From Desulfocapsa sp. (GTDB taxonomy: Bacteria; Desulfobacterota; Desulfobulbia; Desulfobulbales; Desulfocapsaceae), in NCBI GenBank assembly GCA_030145625.1, contig JAQYVF010000024.1:1-55089 (forward strand): a DNA stretch of 55,089 nt, written 5' to 3'. Position 1 is the first letter of the stretch, and every line of letters starts with the position of its first letter. A program made the position numbers and the translations under genes. Below the pieces are notes generated by a model that was not told the origin of the DNA, did not search any database, and was given only the letters and a program-made list of their open reading frames with translations. This document shows, one piece after another, positions 43,657 through 53,742 of this stretch.

Positions 43657-43731
43657 CGCTGACTGGAGTCTGGGATGCTATTGAAAATAAACATGAGTTC
43701 TTTGAGGAAATCGCCACAAAAGGGGTTGAGT

Positions 43732-46700
43732 ATGAAGCAGACAGCATATGTTTTTTTGTTATTGATGAGTATGTGTCTGTTTGCAAGCTCGCTCGTATTT
43801 GCTGCAGTGACAACTGTTGACGTTCGTGTTTCCCGTGACAGCAGTGATGCTGAAGAAACCGTCAGCAATGGCTCCATGTATATTGGCAGCAGTGATTTGG
43901 AGTTGACCTGGGATGGTCATAATCAGATAGTAGGTCTTCGCTTTCGGAAGGTGAATATCCCCTCTGGAGTTACTATCACCAGTGCCTATATAGAGTTTAC
44001 CGTCGATGAGGCGAATAATAATGATAATGTGGATGGCACACTGACCATAGAAGGTGAGGATGTGGGTGATGCCGATCGTTATGAAGATATAGCATATAAT
44101 ATCTCCAGCAGGCCCCGTACCAGTGCCTCTGCTGTATGGGGGCTTGATGACAGCAATGAGTGGGAAAACGTAGGAGATAAAGAGCAGACCCCTGATCTCA
44201 GTGCACTGGTACAGGAGATTATCGATCGTGGCGATTGGAGCAGTGGTAATGATATGGCGTTTATTGTTTCAGGGACCGGAAAACGTGTTGCCGATTCCCG
44301 TGATGGCAGTTCATCCAAAGCCCCATTACTGCATATTGAGTACACAGAAACAGTTGGGGCGGGGATTGCTGTAGAACCTGGAGCTTCCCTGGGGGCTTGG
44401 AGTTATGAAGGGATGAACGCCGATCCGACCTCCTTTGTTTTGTCAAACAGTGGGAATGCTCCTTTAAGTTATAGTATCAGTGATGATGCATCATGGGTTG
44501 GTTGTGTAACAAATTGCACAGGGACTCTTGCTCCCAATGAGACTATTGCTGTCCAGGTCTACTTTTCAAATTATACTCTTGCGGTAGGTAATTATTATGG
44601 ACATTTTACGATTGTAGATGACAATGAAGTAAATAATTCTCTTGAATATGATGTTATTTTGGCGGTGCAGGAGGTTACCACAGGAAGTACCTGCGGTGAT
44701 GTACCTATCTATGCTCAGGATCTGGTGGACCCGGCTATTCTTGTTTTGCTTGATGTGTCCGGTAGTATGACGAATATGATGCCGTTAACAAGCTCTGCTT
44801 CCAATCCGCTTACTCCAGACCTGCAAAATGTTGTTCAGGAAATTGTTAATCAGGCAGGCTGGGTTAGTGGCAATGATATGGCCTTTGTAATTTCCGGTAC
44901 TGGAAAACGGGTTGTTGAGTCCTATGATGGAGTCAGTTCCGCTGCGCCTCTGTTGTCGGTGAAATATAGCAGTAGTGGCGTTGCCGGTTCAGTGAGTACA
45001 AGAGTGTCGCAGACCAGCGATGATGCAGAAGAATCCAGTTCTGGATCGATAAGTCTCACCAGCAGCGATCTGGAATTGATACGAGAGGGGAGTAACCAGG
45101 TTGTAGGTGTCCGTTTTCAGGACGTGGGAATTCCGCAGGGAGCGACTATAACAAACGCCTCAATTGAGTTTGTTGTAGATGAAGGGGCGCCGACAGAACT
45201 CACAACATTGACTTTAAAAGGTGAACTTGCCGTCAGTGCTGATTCTTTTTCAGATACAACGAATAATATTTCTAACAGGACCACCACAACCGAATCCGTG
45301 ACCTGGATGATCACTGATCAATGGCAAGTTCCTCCCGAAAAAGCAAGGTACGTGATCGGACGCGAGGTTATCAGTGAACTTGTTGAAGACCAGGCAATTT
45401 CCTGGGGATTCGGCACCTGGTCTTTTAAAGGGCATAATGGGCCTTCGTCAGATCCTGATATGAGTCTTCTTCCAGGTAATCCCTATGGAAACGGAGAAAC
45501 GAATCTCTATACATCCATCAGGGGCGGGGTGAAGCATCGCAACGATACTGATACGACTGCATTGAAGGCAATTATTGAAAGTACTACGGCCGATGGTGGA
45601 ACTCCCCTGGGACCATCCTTGCTTGCTGCCTGGCAATATTATGCAGGAAAAAAAAGTGATCATGGTGGAGGGAACTATGATTCGACAGTGACCTGCCAGC
45701 CGAAATTCCTCATCGATATAACCGATGGTCTCGGTTATGAGCCGCATACCAATGTTTCTATAATGGCGCAATATACAAACCTCCTGGCAGACAATAAAAT
45801 AAGTCCTATTGCGGTTGGCTTTGGTATTGATGATGCAACCCAGATTCAAAAGATGGCTGAAGTGGCTAATACCCGTGGTTCTGAAGATGGTTTATATGCT
45901 CTGCATGAGGAAGATGCCAGTGGCGTTGGTCAACCGTTTATGGCGCAGAACCAGCAAGAGTTAACTGCTGCTCTGCAGTCGATCACTAACAATATTAAAC
46001 AGCAAATTTTCATAGGTTCATCACCGGCGCCTTCCACCTCTGTTGATGCCGGTACATTTGTCATTAATGCAAGTTTTAATGCGGCCACCTGGGGAGGCGA
46101 TCTCACAGCAACGCCATATGACCCTGCTACCGGTGCATTTATGATGTGCGTGGATGCATCTGGAAACCAGGCCTGTGATTCTGTTCAGGTTTTTGGCAAG
46201 TGTCTGGATTTAGGGCTCTCGACATGTAATCCTGCCGATATCATAGAAGAAGAGTGCCTCTGCTGGACGGCGACGGATGTGATGCCGGCAACTAAAAATG
46301 CGTGGACTGTCGACGGTGATGTCAGTGCATCCGGAACAATGCTCAGTGCCGGGATGGCCGGTCACTATGTGAATGATCACACAGCACTGTCTGATTATGA
46401 TATTGGCCTGGATGGCGATAATTATATTTGTAAGGATCTTGGAGATATTATTAAATCTACACCGGTTATTGTTGAATCACCCAGGAAATATTATGGGTTT
46501 GATAACTATCGGGCGTTTCAGTTCGGTACTGCCAGATCCAGAGATAAAATGCTCTACGTTGGGGCAAATGATGGTGCATTGCATGCTTTAAATCTAGTGA
46601 CCGGCGTGGAGAAGTGGAGATTTTATCCTGAAGCCGTTCATCAGCTTCTTATTGATAAAAACATCTGTGACACCAATTATTGTCATGAATATTTCGTGGA

Positions 46701-48405
46701 TGGAACACCTGTGGCTGCAGATGTGTATAGGGGAGCGAACTATGATTCCCCCGCTGGCCAAGGATGGCGTACCATGCTGTTGGCCGGCCTTGGTGCCGGG
46801 GGGGATGCATATTTTGCTCTGGATGTGACTTCGGCTAATTCCTTTGTTGAAGGAGGAACAGACTCCACCCAGGGTACAACCTATATGTGGCAGTTTAGCG
46901 ATGCAGAACTGGGGCTGACCACCGGCGAGGCGGTAATTGCCAGAACGAGTGTTGCCGGCACCGATTATGGTGGTTGGGCGGCATATTTCGGATCAGGCTA
47001 TGGGGTTGTCAATTCTCCATTCAAAGAAGCGTATGTCTACGGTATTGAGGCCTACTCCATGGATGATCTCTGGAACGATGGAACCAATGACTTTAACCGT
47101 GTCAAGCTTGAGGAAGATGATAGGATTTTCTACACAACACAAGTCGGTAACGAGTTTGCAGTCGGGCAGACGATAAGCGGGAAAACATCCAGTGCCTCTG
47201 CTGTTATCCTTGAAGTCTTTGATGATGGAACCAGTGGAACGCTGAAACTCTCTACAATAGTCGGTACCTTTGTAGACGGCGAGGTTTTAATGGTTGGTAC
47301 AGATGAGATCGCAACACTGTATGGACCGTTACATAGTGTCTATTATGATGATGCGCTCTCGGACACGTTGGTAGCTGATATCGATTTTGACAATAGTGGT
47401 GATTTTCTCTATGCAGGTAATTTGTATGGACGGATGTATCGCTTGCATAATATAGCAAAAGGTGAGCAACCTGTTGTGGATCTTTTGTTCGACATAGACC
47501 CGAGTACTGTTAATCATAATACACCGATTCGGGCTGGTGCTTCCTATGGGTTTGATACTGTGGACAATACGGTGTGGGTGTATTTCGGCTCCGGAAAGTT
47601 TGAGGATCAGACAGATAAATTTAATTCGCAACAGCAGTATTTTGTCGGAATCCAAGACCACCTTGTCAGCCCGGTCCAAAATTCTACTTTGACTGATTTA
47701 CTGGAGCGAACGACGGTTGCCGTCGACGCAACATTCAATGGTGAGACAAAAGAGTATCGTGTCGTCACTGGACAATCATTTGTTTATGAGGGGACAGATA
47801 CCCTTGTGGTCGGCAGGGCTATGACCGGTGACATATCCGGTGCTACCGGTGTGATTGCATCCCTTACGACACTGAATGGACAAAAAATTGTGACTTTTGA
47901 GGAAGCAAGTGTAACGGATAATGGTGTGTTTGAAATGAGAGAGGATATAACCGATAGCTCTGCTAACAGGGTGACTTTGAAGGGACATCCCTGGTATGCA
48001 AAATTGATACAGGCTGCAGGCGTGCCCAGTGAACGAGTCATTGCTAAGTCACTGGTTGTTGGTGAGGTTGTCTTCTTTACCAGTTTCATTCCTGATATCG
48101 ATGTTTGCGGCGGCAATGGGGCAGCCTGGTTGTATGCCTTGAATTATGAGACCGGTCTGCCGGCTACAGAGCCCGTATTTGACTTGAATGGAGATGGGTA
48201 TATGAATGATGACGATGTGGTAACCCATGATGGAAAAAATTACTATGTCGCCGCAATCCCCATTGGGCGAGGTATCCCGTCATCTCCTGTTTTGGAAGGG
48301 GATATGATTTTTGTGAATACCACAGACAAGGCCCGAGCCGGCTTGCCTGTAAATCTGCCCAAATTGAAAGCGGTAATTGATTCATGGAAGGATGGCCGTT
48401 TTTAA
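43732..48405 (+). CDS. pilY1: PilY1-like protein (copy 2) with duplicated beta modules inserted into the VWA domain
   Basis: A 1557-aa exported protein. Signal peptide 1-25; first beta module 27-205; BACON-like Ig domain about 210-315; VWA start VDPAILVLLDVSGSM (MIDAS at D341). After the MIDAS strand, residues 358-531 hold a second copy of the beta module with its halves in reversed order, then the VWA resumes (PPEKARYVIGREVISELV). The C-terminal PilY1 propeller has IIKSTPVIVE, MLYVGANDGALHAL and several inserted beta hairpins. Start ATG 43732 has AGGGG 7 nt upstream. It is little like copy 1 outside VWA and propeller, so the two pili tips should differ in ligand. Confidence 0.88.
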   Translation: MKQTAYVFLLLMSMCLFASSLVFAAVTTVDVRVSRDSSDAEETVSNGSMYIGSSDLELTWDGHNQIVGLRFRKVNIPSGVTITSAYIEFTVDEANNNDNVDGTLTIEGEDVGDADRYEDIAYNISSRPRTSASAVWGLDDSNEWENVGDKEQTPDLSALVQEIIDRGDWSSGNDMAFIVSGTGKRVADSRDGSSSKAPLLHIEYTETVGAGIAVEPGASLGAWSYEGMNADPTSFVLSNSGNAPLSYSISDDASWVGCVTNCTGTLAPNETIAVQVYFSNYTLAVGNYYGHFTIVDDNEVNNSLEYDVILAVQEVTTGSTCGDVPIYAQDLVDPAILVLLDVSGSMTNMMPLTSSASNPLTPDLQNVVQEIVNQAGWVSGNDMAFVISGTGKRVVESYDGVSSAAPLLSVKYSSSGVAGSVSTRVSQTSDDAEESSSGSISLTSSDLELIREGSNQVVGVRFQDVGIPQGATITNASIEFVVDEGAPTELTTLTLKGELAVSADSFSDTTNNISNRTTTTESVTWMITDQWQVPPEKARYVIGREVISELVEDQAISWGFGTWSFKGHNGPSSDPDMSLLPGNPYGNGETNLYTSIRGGVKHRNDTDTTALKAIIESTTADGGTPLGPSLLAAWQYYAGKKSDHGGGNYDSTVTCQPKFLIDITDGLGYEPHTNVSIMAQYTNLLADNKISPIAVGFGIDDATQIQKMAEVANTRGSEDGLYALHEEDASGVGQPFMAQNQQELTAALQSITNNIKQQIFIGSSPAPSTSVDAGTFVINASFNAATWGGDLTATPYDPATGAFMMCVDASGNQACDSVQVFGKCLDLGLSTCNPADIIEEECLCWTATDVMPATKNAWTVDGDVSASGTMLSAGMAGHYVNDHTALSDYDIGLDGDNYICKDLGDIIKSTPVIVESPRKYYGFDNYRAFQFGTARSRDKMLYVGANDGALHALNLVTGVEKWRFYPEAVHQLLIDKNICDTNYCHEYFVDGTPVAADVYRGANYDSPAGQGWRTMLLAGLGAGGDAYFALDVTSANSFVEGGTDSTQGTTYMWQFSDAELGLTTGEAVIARTSVAGTDYGGWAAYFGSGYGVVNSPFKEAYVYGIEAYSMDDLWNDGTNDFNRVKLEEDDRIFYTTQVGNEFAVGQTISGKTSSASAVILEVFDDGTSGTLKLSTIVGTFVDGEVLMVGTDEIATLYGPLHSVYYDDALSDTLVADIDFDNSGDFLYAGNLYGRMYRLHNIAKGEQPVVDLLFDIDPSTVNHNTPIRAGASYGFDTVDNTVWVYFGSGKFEDQTDKFNSQQQYFVGIQDHLVSPVQNSTLTDLLERTTVAVDATFNGETKEYRVVTGQSFVYEGTDTLVVGRAMTGDISGATGVIASLTTLNGQKIVTFEEASVTDNGVFEMREDITDSSANRVTLKGHPWYAKLIQAAGVPSERVIAKSLVVGEVVFFTSFIPDIDVCGGNGAAWLYALNYETGLPATEPVFDLNGDGYMNDDDVVTHDGKNYYVAAIPIGRGIPSSPVLEGDMIFVNTTDKARAGLPVNLPKLKAVIDSWKDGRF

Positions 48406-48457
48406 CCAAAGGTCTGCGAGATTCCTTCTGGTTGCTGTGGGTAAAAAGGAGAGCGTA

Positions 48458-48889
48458 ATGCATAATATATTAAAGAGTGTCTTTATTGGTGTTGCAGGGA
48501 TATTTTTTCTTGTCGGCAATGGGTTTTGTGAAGACATCGAATTGGGTGTAATTGTTGAGGCGATCCCGGAAGCTGGGTTGATACAAGTACATGATCATAT
48601 TTTTAAGGTGGGGCATGTAACGGTGCTTACCGAGGAAAAAGAATATCCTGGTGATATTCGCGATTTGAAGGAAGGTGGACTTGTCAGGATAGTTGTCGGA
48701 GAAAAAACAGAGAAGCAATGGGAAGCTCAGCTGGTTACTTTTTATTCTGGAGAGATGGCGCAAAAAGTTGCAAGTGAAATGGATATGTCTGAGTCTTTTT
48801 TAGCTGAAGAGGAAGTTCCTTTAAGTCAACCGGTAAGGTCAGAGGAGGGGGCTGTTCTAAGATTGAACAACGGTGTATGGCAAAATTAG
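48458..48889 (+). CDS. small exported protein in PilY2-like position
   Basis: A 143-aa protein with a signal peptide (about 1-23, VFIGVAGIFFLVGNGFC|ED) and a short periplasmic part. The segment LGVIVEAIPEAGLIQVHDHIFKVG looks like a small beta barrel. ATG 48458 is preceded by AAGGAGAG; an earlier in-frame ATG at 48377 lies inside PilY1. It closes the second operon before a strong terminator. Pseudomonas has a small PilY2 after PilY1, but I see no sequence evidence that they are homologous. Cleavage after a Cys-like region could also suggest a lipoprotein, though no good lipobox is present. Confidence 0.65.
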   Translation: MHNILKSVFIGVAGIFFLVGNGFCEDIELGVIVEAIPEAGLIQVHDHIFKVGHVTVLTEEKEYPGDIRDLKEGGLVRIVVGEKTEKQWEAQLVTFYSGEMAQKVASEMDMSESFLAEEEVPLSQPVRSEEGAVLRLNNGVWQN

Positions 48890-48940
48890 TTCTTTTTTAG
48901 GTTTGAAAAGAGAAGCTTTCTTTTTAGAGTGATAGTGGAG

Positions 48941-48983
48941 ATGCCACACTGGGATTAATAGATTCCCAGTGTGGCATTTTTTT
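48941..48983 (+). terminator. strong intrinsic terminator of the second minor-pilin operon
   Basis: A perfect 14-bp stem (ATGCCACACTGGGA at 48941-48954 with 48964-48977), 9-nt loop and a T-run (48977-48983). Confidence 0.93.
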
Positions 48984-49013
48984 GAGAGAGAGTGCTCAGC
49001 AGGAATAATATTT

Positions 49014-49208
49014 TCAAGAAACCACTTCAAAACCAATCTTGGTGATTGCCTCTTTGATCACTTCAGCGTCCACATCTCCGTCATAACGGGCCTCTCCTTT
49101 TTCGAGGTCCACTTCTACATTTGCTACCCCTGAGACGTCTTCCAGGGCCTTTTTCGTCGATGCCACGCAGTGCTGGCAGCTCATTCCTTTAATTGATACG
49201 GTTGCCAT
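49014..49208 (-). CDS. copZ: heavy-metal-associated domain protein, CopZ-like copper chaperone
   Basis: A 64-aa ferredoxin-like HMA protein with the metal site GMSCQHC (Cys11, Cys14) and the usual closing strand GFEVVS. Binds Cu(I) in the cytoplasm and hands it to the P-type ATPase encoded divergently at 49431. ATG preceded by GGAGAAA. The 222-bp divergent region holds a Fur-box-like palindrome. MerP-type mercury binding is the alternative, less likely next to a CPC copper ATPase. Confidence 0.9.
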   Translation of the reverse strand: MATVSIKGMSCQHCVASTKKALEDVSGVANVEVDLEKGEARYDGDVDAEVIKEAITKIGFEVVS

Positions 49209-49263
49209 TGTTTTTCTCCATGGGCTGAATTATTATTTGTGCTACAAGGTGGTAAGTTTTTCT

Positions 49264-49282
49264 GATGATGATTATCATTATG
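49264..49282. promoter_or_regulatory. Fur-box-like palindrome between copZ and copA
   Basis: GATGATGATTATCATTATG matches the 19-bp E. coli Fur consensus GATAATGATAATCATTATC at 16 positions. It lies 56 bp upstream of copZ and about 150 bp upstream of copA. No CueR/CopY-like site was recognised. Confidence 0.5.
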
Positions 49283-49430
49283 TATGCATTTCGAGAGAGA
49301 ATTCAAGAGGTATGGAGGCGTAAAAACTCTTCAATGTTTCCTCTAGTTGGGAATGGAATGGTTATGGGTCTGTCAAACGTACTAAAATAGGTTGTTTTTT
49401 CTTCACGACAGCAGGTAAGGAGAAGGTGAT

Positions 49431-51908
49431 ATGCGAATGCAAGAGCTTAAATTGGCTGTTAATGGAATGCATTGTGCCGCCTGTTCCAGTCGTATTGAGC
49501 GGGTTGTCGGGGCCATGGAAGGAGTAAGCAGGGCTTCGGTAAACCTGGCTGCCGAGACCATGGAGCTGATCTGGGATGTGGACGTTCTCAGTTTTGAGGA
49601 AATAGCAGAGAGCGTTAAGGGCTTGGGCTTTGAATTGGTGAAGGAAGAAGAGGAGGAAGACGTTCGTCTTGATCTCGCTATCAGCGGTATGAATTGTGCA
49701 GCATGTTCCACAAGGATAGAGAAGGTGCTCTCCGCCAGGCCTGGAATTCTTTCAGTGGCCATCAATCTTGCCACAGAATCAGGTACTGTTCTCTATAAAA
49801 AGGGTGAGATCAACCAGCGTCAGATACGGGAAGTGATCAGTGGGCTCGGGTTCGAGGCCAGGCCCATGAGTGCGCAACAGGATCTGTTTGAAAAAAAACG
49901 GGCTGAAACAGTTGCTCGTCTGGCAACCATGAAAAGAAAACTCATCTTTTCCATGGCTCTGGCAATTCCACTCTTGATCCTCTCCATGGGTGAGATGATG
50001 GGACTGCCTTTGCCGGATCTCTTAAACCCTCACACGCATCCTGTCAATTTTGCCTCTGTTCAGTTTCTACTTGTGCTGGCCATCATGTTTTTGGGCCGGA
50101 ATTTTTATCTGCTTGGTATCCCGGCCCTGTTGCGGCGCGTGCCCAATATGGATTCTCTTATTGCCGTGGGAACTGGTGCCGCTTTTATTTACTCCACCTG
50201 GAATCTCATTGAGATCTTCTTGGGAATAGATGTTCATATAAAGGTCATGGACCTCTACTTTGAATCGGCAGGTGTCTTGATTGCCTTGGTCTCCCTTGGG
50301 AAATACATGGAGACACGTTCTAAGTCCCATACCTCTGATGCCATTACCAAATTGATGCAGCTTACTCCGGAGACAGCACTCCTGCTCGATGGCGACCAGC
50401 AAAAAGAGATTCCCGCCGAAGAGATTGAAACAGACGATGTCCTCCTGGTTCGTCCCGGAGACAGGATTCCTGTGGATGGCTTGGTTGTCAAGGGGCGGAC
50501 TGTGGTGGATGAATCAATGCTCACCGGAGAGAGCCTTCCTGTCACCAAAGAAGAGGGCGACACTGTAATTGGCGGAACGCTGAATAAAAATGGTGTACTT
50601 CATGTCCGGGCCCAGCAGGTAGGGCAGGATACTATGCTCTCCCGCATTGTCCGCCTGGTCCAGGATGCCCAGGGCTCAAAGGCACCCATTGCCGGGATGG
50701 CTGATCGAATCAGTCTCTATTTTGTCCCGGTGGTTATGGTTTTTGCAATACTCACAGGACTTACCTGGTATTTTTCCGGAGCTGCAGATTTCTCCACCTC
50801 TCTTCGTTTCTTTATCGCGGTCATGGTCATCGCCTGTCCCTGTGCCATGGGGCTGGCAACGCCCACATCTATTATGGTGGGAACCGGTCGCGGAGCTCAA
50901 TTAGGGGTCCTGATCAAGAGTGGTGAGTCCTTGGAGATGGCAGAGAAAACAGAGGTGGTGGTTTTTGATAAGACCGGAACTCTCACCCATGGCAGGCCGA
51001 AATTAACTGATTTTGTCACACTATCTGATACGAGCGATGAGAAGGAGCTCCTCTTGCTGGCCGCATCCTGTGAACAAAGTTCAGAGCATCCTCTGGCAGA
51101 GGCTCTTGTAGCAGGAGCAGTGGAAAGGGATTTGCAGCCGGTACAACCGGAATCGTTTGAGGCGATCTTGGGAAAAGGGATACGGGGAAAGGTGCAGGGA
51201 CGAAAAATACTCCTTGGTAATAAACAGCTGCTGGAAGATGAAGGGATTAGCGTGGCTGTAATAAAAAGTTCTGTGGCCGAGCTCTCCGCTCAGGGAAAGA
51301 CCGTACTTTATCTGGCGGTTGATGGCAGTCTTGCAGCCATTTTAGGTATTGCCGATACCCTGAAGACCGAAGTACCAGCAGCAGTTTCGTCAATGCAGAA
51401 AATGGGGCTGCGGCTCATTATGCTTACCGGTGACCATGAAATAACTGCTCGTGCCATTGCCGGGCAGGCGGGAATTGACGAGGTGATTGCTGGAGTCTTG
51501 CCGGAAAAAAAGGCTGATGTTATTGCAGATCTGCAGGCCAAGGGAAAGAAGGTAACAATGGTGGGTGACGGTATTAACGACGCTCCGGCCCTGGCTCGAG
51601 CAGATGTTGGTATTGCCATGGGAACCGGCATCGATATTGCCATTGAATCCGGTGATATTGTGGTTATGCAGGGTAACCTGGACGGAGTGATCACGGCGCT
51701 CACTCTTTCCAGGGCAGTGATGCGCAATATCCGGCAGAATCTTTTCTGGGCTTTTGCCTATAATGTAGTAGGGATACCGATTGCAGCAGGATTTCTCACC
51801 CTCTTTGGCGGTCCGTCCCTTAATCCTATGATAGCCGGTGGGGCAATGGCCCTCAGTTCCGTGTCAGTGGTTTCTAATGCCCTGCGGTTAAGGTTTTTTA
51901 AGGCTTGA
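49431..51908 (+). CDS. copA: copper-exporting P1B-type ATPase CopA
   Basis: An 825-aa Cu(I) export ATPase. Two N-terminal HMA domains carry GMHCAAC (12-18) and GMNCAAC (86-92). The transport domain has the TGES actuator loop (365-368), transmembrane CPC (469-471), phosphorylated DKTGT (Asp513), SEHP (551-554) and GDGIND (712-717). The last helices have AYNVVGIP and [14 protein letters not shown], the P1B-1 copper signature. Length and order are normal. ATG 49431 lies just after GGAGAAGG. Divergent from copZ. Moves Cu(I) from cytoplasm to periplasm. Confidence 0.96.
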   Translation: MRMQELKLAVNGMHCAACSSRIERVVGAMEGVSRASVNLAAETMELIWDVDVLSFEEIAESVKGLGFELVKEEEEEDVRLDLAISGMNCAACSTRIEKVLSARPGILSVAINLATESGTVLYKKGEINQRQIREVISGLGFEARPMSAQQDLFEKKRAETVARLATMKRKLIFSMALAIPLLILSMGEMMGLPLPDLLNPHTHPVNFASVQFLLVLAIMFLGRNFYLLGIPALLRRVPNMDSLIAVGTGAAFIYSTWNLIEIFLGIDVHIKVMDLYFESAGVLIALVSLGKYMETRSKSHTSDAITKLMQLTPETALLLDGDQQKEIPAEEIETDDVLLVRPGDRIPVDGLVVKGRTVVDESMLTGESLPVTKEEGDTVIGGTLNKNGVLHVRAQQVGQDTMLSRIVRLVQDAQGSKAPIAGMADRISLYFVPVVMVFAILTGLTWYFSGAADFSTSLRFFIAVMVIACPCAMGLATPTSIMVGTGRGAQLGVLIKSGESLEMAEKTEVVVFDKTGTLTHGRPKLTDFVTLSDTSDEKELLLLAASCEQSSEHPLAEALVAGAVERDLQPVQPESFEAILGKGIRGKVQGRKILLGNKQLLEDEGISVAVIKSSVAELSAQGKTVLYLAVDGSLAAILGIADTLKTEVPAAVSSMQKMGLRLIMLTGDHEITARAIAGQAGIDEVIAGVLPEKKADVIADLQAKGKKVTMVGDGINDAPALARADVGIAMGTGIDIAIESGDIVVMQGNLDGVITALTLSRAVMRNIRQNLFWAFAYNVVGIPIAAGFLTLFGGPSLNPMIAGGAMALSSVSVVSNALRLRFFKA

Positions 51909-52062
51909 TGTTGCAGGAAAAACACTTCAAATTCGTATGCTGTGTAGATGAACTATTTTACTGAGCCATCTTGTCTTCTGCGACAATTTGTCAAGCCTTA
52001 CCAGATGCATGGAAATCCAGTCTGCATAGGGGAAAATGGGCGATAGTGATTGTACTTTTCCC

Positions 52063-52092
52063 TTGACTTTTCTCCCCACACATTTATATATA
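52063..52092 (+). promoter_or_regulatory. probable sigma-70 promoter of sat
   Basis: TTGACT (52063-52068) is followed at 16 or 18 bp by TATATA (52085-52090 or 52087-52092). The start would lie about 80 nt before the sat ATG, leaving a leader that ends in AGGGAG. A strong promoter is expected for a dissimilatory gene. Confidence 0.6.
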
Positions 52093-52180
52093 TGAATGTT
52101 TTACTGAATGGTTGTTCATTTCATTGCCGCTTCATTCTTTGAATCGGTACGTTTTTGAAAATTAACTTAGAGGGAGTAAT

Positions 52181-53455
52181 ATGTTCTCAAAATTGGTTGC
52201 ACCACATGGCGGAAGAGGTCTGGTTTGCGCATTGCTGACTGGTGAAGAGCGTGCTGCAGAGCTTGGAAAAGCAAAAGGCATGAAACAGCTTGAAATCTCA
52301 GATCGCGCCAAAGGTGATCTGATCATGATGGGGATCGGTGGTTTCAGTCCTCTTGATGGTTTCATGACTAAAGCTGACTGGAAAGGTGTTTGTGAGAATT
52401 TTCAGATGGCAGACGGAACTTTCTGGCCTGTACCCATCACCTTGGACGTTGACAAATCAGAAGGCATTCAGGAAGGTGACGAGATTGCCCTCGTAAAAGA
52501 TGGTGAGGTATTTGCCACCATGCACGTTGTCGAAGCCTACGAGATGACCACTGAAGACAAGAAATGGGAATGTGAGAAAGTTTTCATGGGTGAAGGTGAA
52601 GAGTCTGTAGACGGAAACTTCTGGAAGATCGCTCCCGATGATCATCCTGGCGTTATCATGGTTCAGAATCAGAAAGATATGAACATCGCCGGTCCTGTTA
52701 AAGTACTCTCCGAGGGTGAGTATCCTGTAGAGTACCCTGGAGTTTACCTGACTCCTGCTCAGACTCGTCGTATGTTTGACGAGCGTGGTTGGGCCAACGT
52801 TGCTGCTCTTCAGCTGCGTAACCCCATGCATCGCTCCCATGAGTTCCTCGCCAAGATCGCAGTTGAAGTATGTGACGGCGTTTTGATCCACTCTCTGATC
52901 GGTAACCTCAAAGCTGGCGATATCCCTGCTGATACCCGTGTTAAAGCCATTGAAATCCTGATTGAGAACTACTTTGTTAAAGAGAATGTAATCAATGGTG
53001 GTTATCCCCTTGATATGCGTTATGCCGGTCCTCGTGAAGGTCTGCTTCATGCCACCTTCCGTCAGAACTATGGTGTTAACCACATGCTGATTGGTCGTGA
53101 CCATGCTGGTGTTGGTGACTTCTACGGTTTGTTCGAGGCTCAGGAAATCTTTGACCGCGTCCCCCAGACTGGCGATGCCGCAAAAGACCTGCAGTGTAAA
53201 CCAATGAAGATCGATTGGACCTTCTACTGCTCTGAGTGTGATGGTATGGCTTCTCTGCGTACCTGTCCGCATGACAAAGATTCTCGTGTAATCCTCTCTG
53301 GTACCAAACTGCGTAAGGCCCTGTCTGAGGGTGCTGAGATCGTAGACCATTTTGGTCGTGACGAGGTTCTGGATCACCTGAAACTGTACTATGCAAGCCT
53401 GACCGAGAAAGTTGAGGTCAAGATGCAGGGTGCTGCTTCCGGCGACTCCATGTAA
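52181..53455 (+). CDS. sat: sulfate adenylyltransferase (ATP sulfurylase), dissimilatory type
   Basis: A 424-aa homo-oligomeric ATP sulfurylase that activates sulfate to APS, the first step of sulfate respiration (reversible in sulfur disproportionation or oxidation). The nucleotide-binding [10 protein letters not shown] (211-220, HxxH type) and [12 protein letters not shown] are present, and a CSEC...C cysteine set near the C-terminus matches the zinc-containing Sat of sulfate reducers. It lacks the APS-kinase domain of fungal enzymes. AGGGAG Shine-Dalgarno. Codon use is strongly biased to a few C/T-ending codons, consistent with high expression. Monocistronic between its own promoter and terminator; aprAB and qmo are not in the window. 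Confidence 0.96.
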   Translation: MFSKLVAPHGGRGLVCALLTGEERAAELGKAKGMKQLEISDRAKGDLIMMGIGGFSPLDGFMTKADWKGVCENFQMADGTFWPVPITLDVDKSEGIQEGDEIALVKDGEVFATMHVVEAYEMTTEDKKWECEKVFMGEGEESVDGNFWKIAPDDHPGVIMVQNQKDMNIAGPVKVLSEGEYPVEYPGVYLTPAQTRRMFDERGWANVAALQLRNPMHRSHEFLAKIAVEVCDGVLIHSLIGNLKAGDIPADTRVKAIEILIENYFVKENVINGGYPLDMRYAGPREGLLHATFRQNYGVNHMLIGRDHAGVGDFYGLFEAQEIFDRVPQTGDAAKDLQCKPMKIDWTFYCSECDGMASLRTCPHDKDSRVILSGTKLRKALSEGAEIVDHFGRDEVLDHLKLYYASLTEKVEVKMQGAASGDSM

Positions 53456-53484
53456 TCTGTTCGAAGGACTTGTATAAGTCTTAT

Positions 53485-53523
53485 AGGGAGATGCTGCCGT
53501 AAGGCAGTATCTCCCTTTTTTTG
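53485..53523 (+). terminator. strong intrinsic terminator of sat
   Basis: A 14-bp stem (53485-53498 with 53503-53516, one G-U pair) closed by a GTAA tetraloop (GNRA type) and followed by a run of T. It lies 29 bp after the sat stop. Confidence 0.93.
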
Positions 53524-53530
53524 TTTTTTT

Positions 53531-53646
53531 CGAAGTACATCAGCACCCCATATTTGCCCGTTTTGGCTTTGTCACATAGCGGGCTATAGTGCCAAAACCA
53601 AAACGAACAAATATGAGGCACTGCTGAACTTCTTGTAATATACTTC
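53531..53646. repeat. 116-bp long imperfect inverted repeat (MITE-like or structured RNA)
   Basis: The outer ends CGAAGTA and TACTTCG are perfect inverse copies, the centre ATAGCGGGCTAT (53576-53587) is a palindrome, and most of the sequence between pairs, for example CATATTTGCCCGTTTTGGCTTT against its inverse on the right with a few mismatches. It contains no ORF. It lies between the sat terminator and aroB. Confidence 0.75.
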
Positions 53647-53742
53647 GATCTATGAAAAGAACTTTCCGGTAAAAATGTTTTTGAGGAGTTGGGCTCCTCA
53701 AGGTCCTCAGTTATTGAATCCTAACCGTTATACAATATTCTT

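Noticed and set aside
51899-52000. 10-bp inverted repeat TAAGGCTTGA/TCAAGCCTTA flanking the copA end
   Set aside because: Arms are 82 bp apart and one includes the copA stop; no T-run. Probably chance, or a weak structure.
52457-53377. 306-codon minus-strand open frame inside sat
   Set aside because: It mirrors the highly biased codon use of sat; the plus-strand protein carries all ATP sulfurylase motifs and has its own promoter, RBS and terminator.
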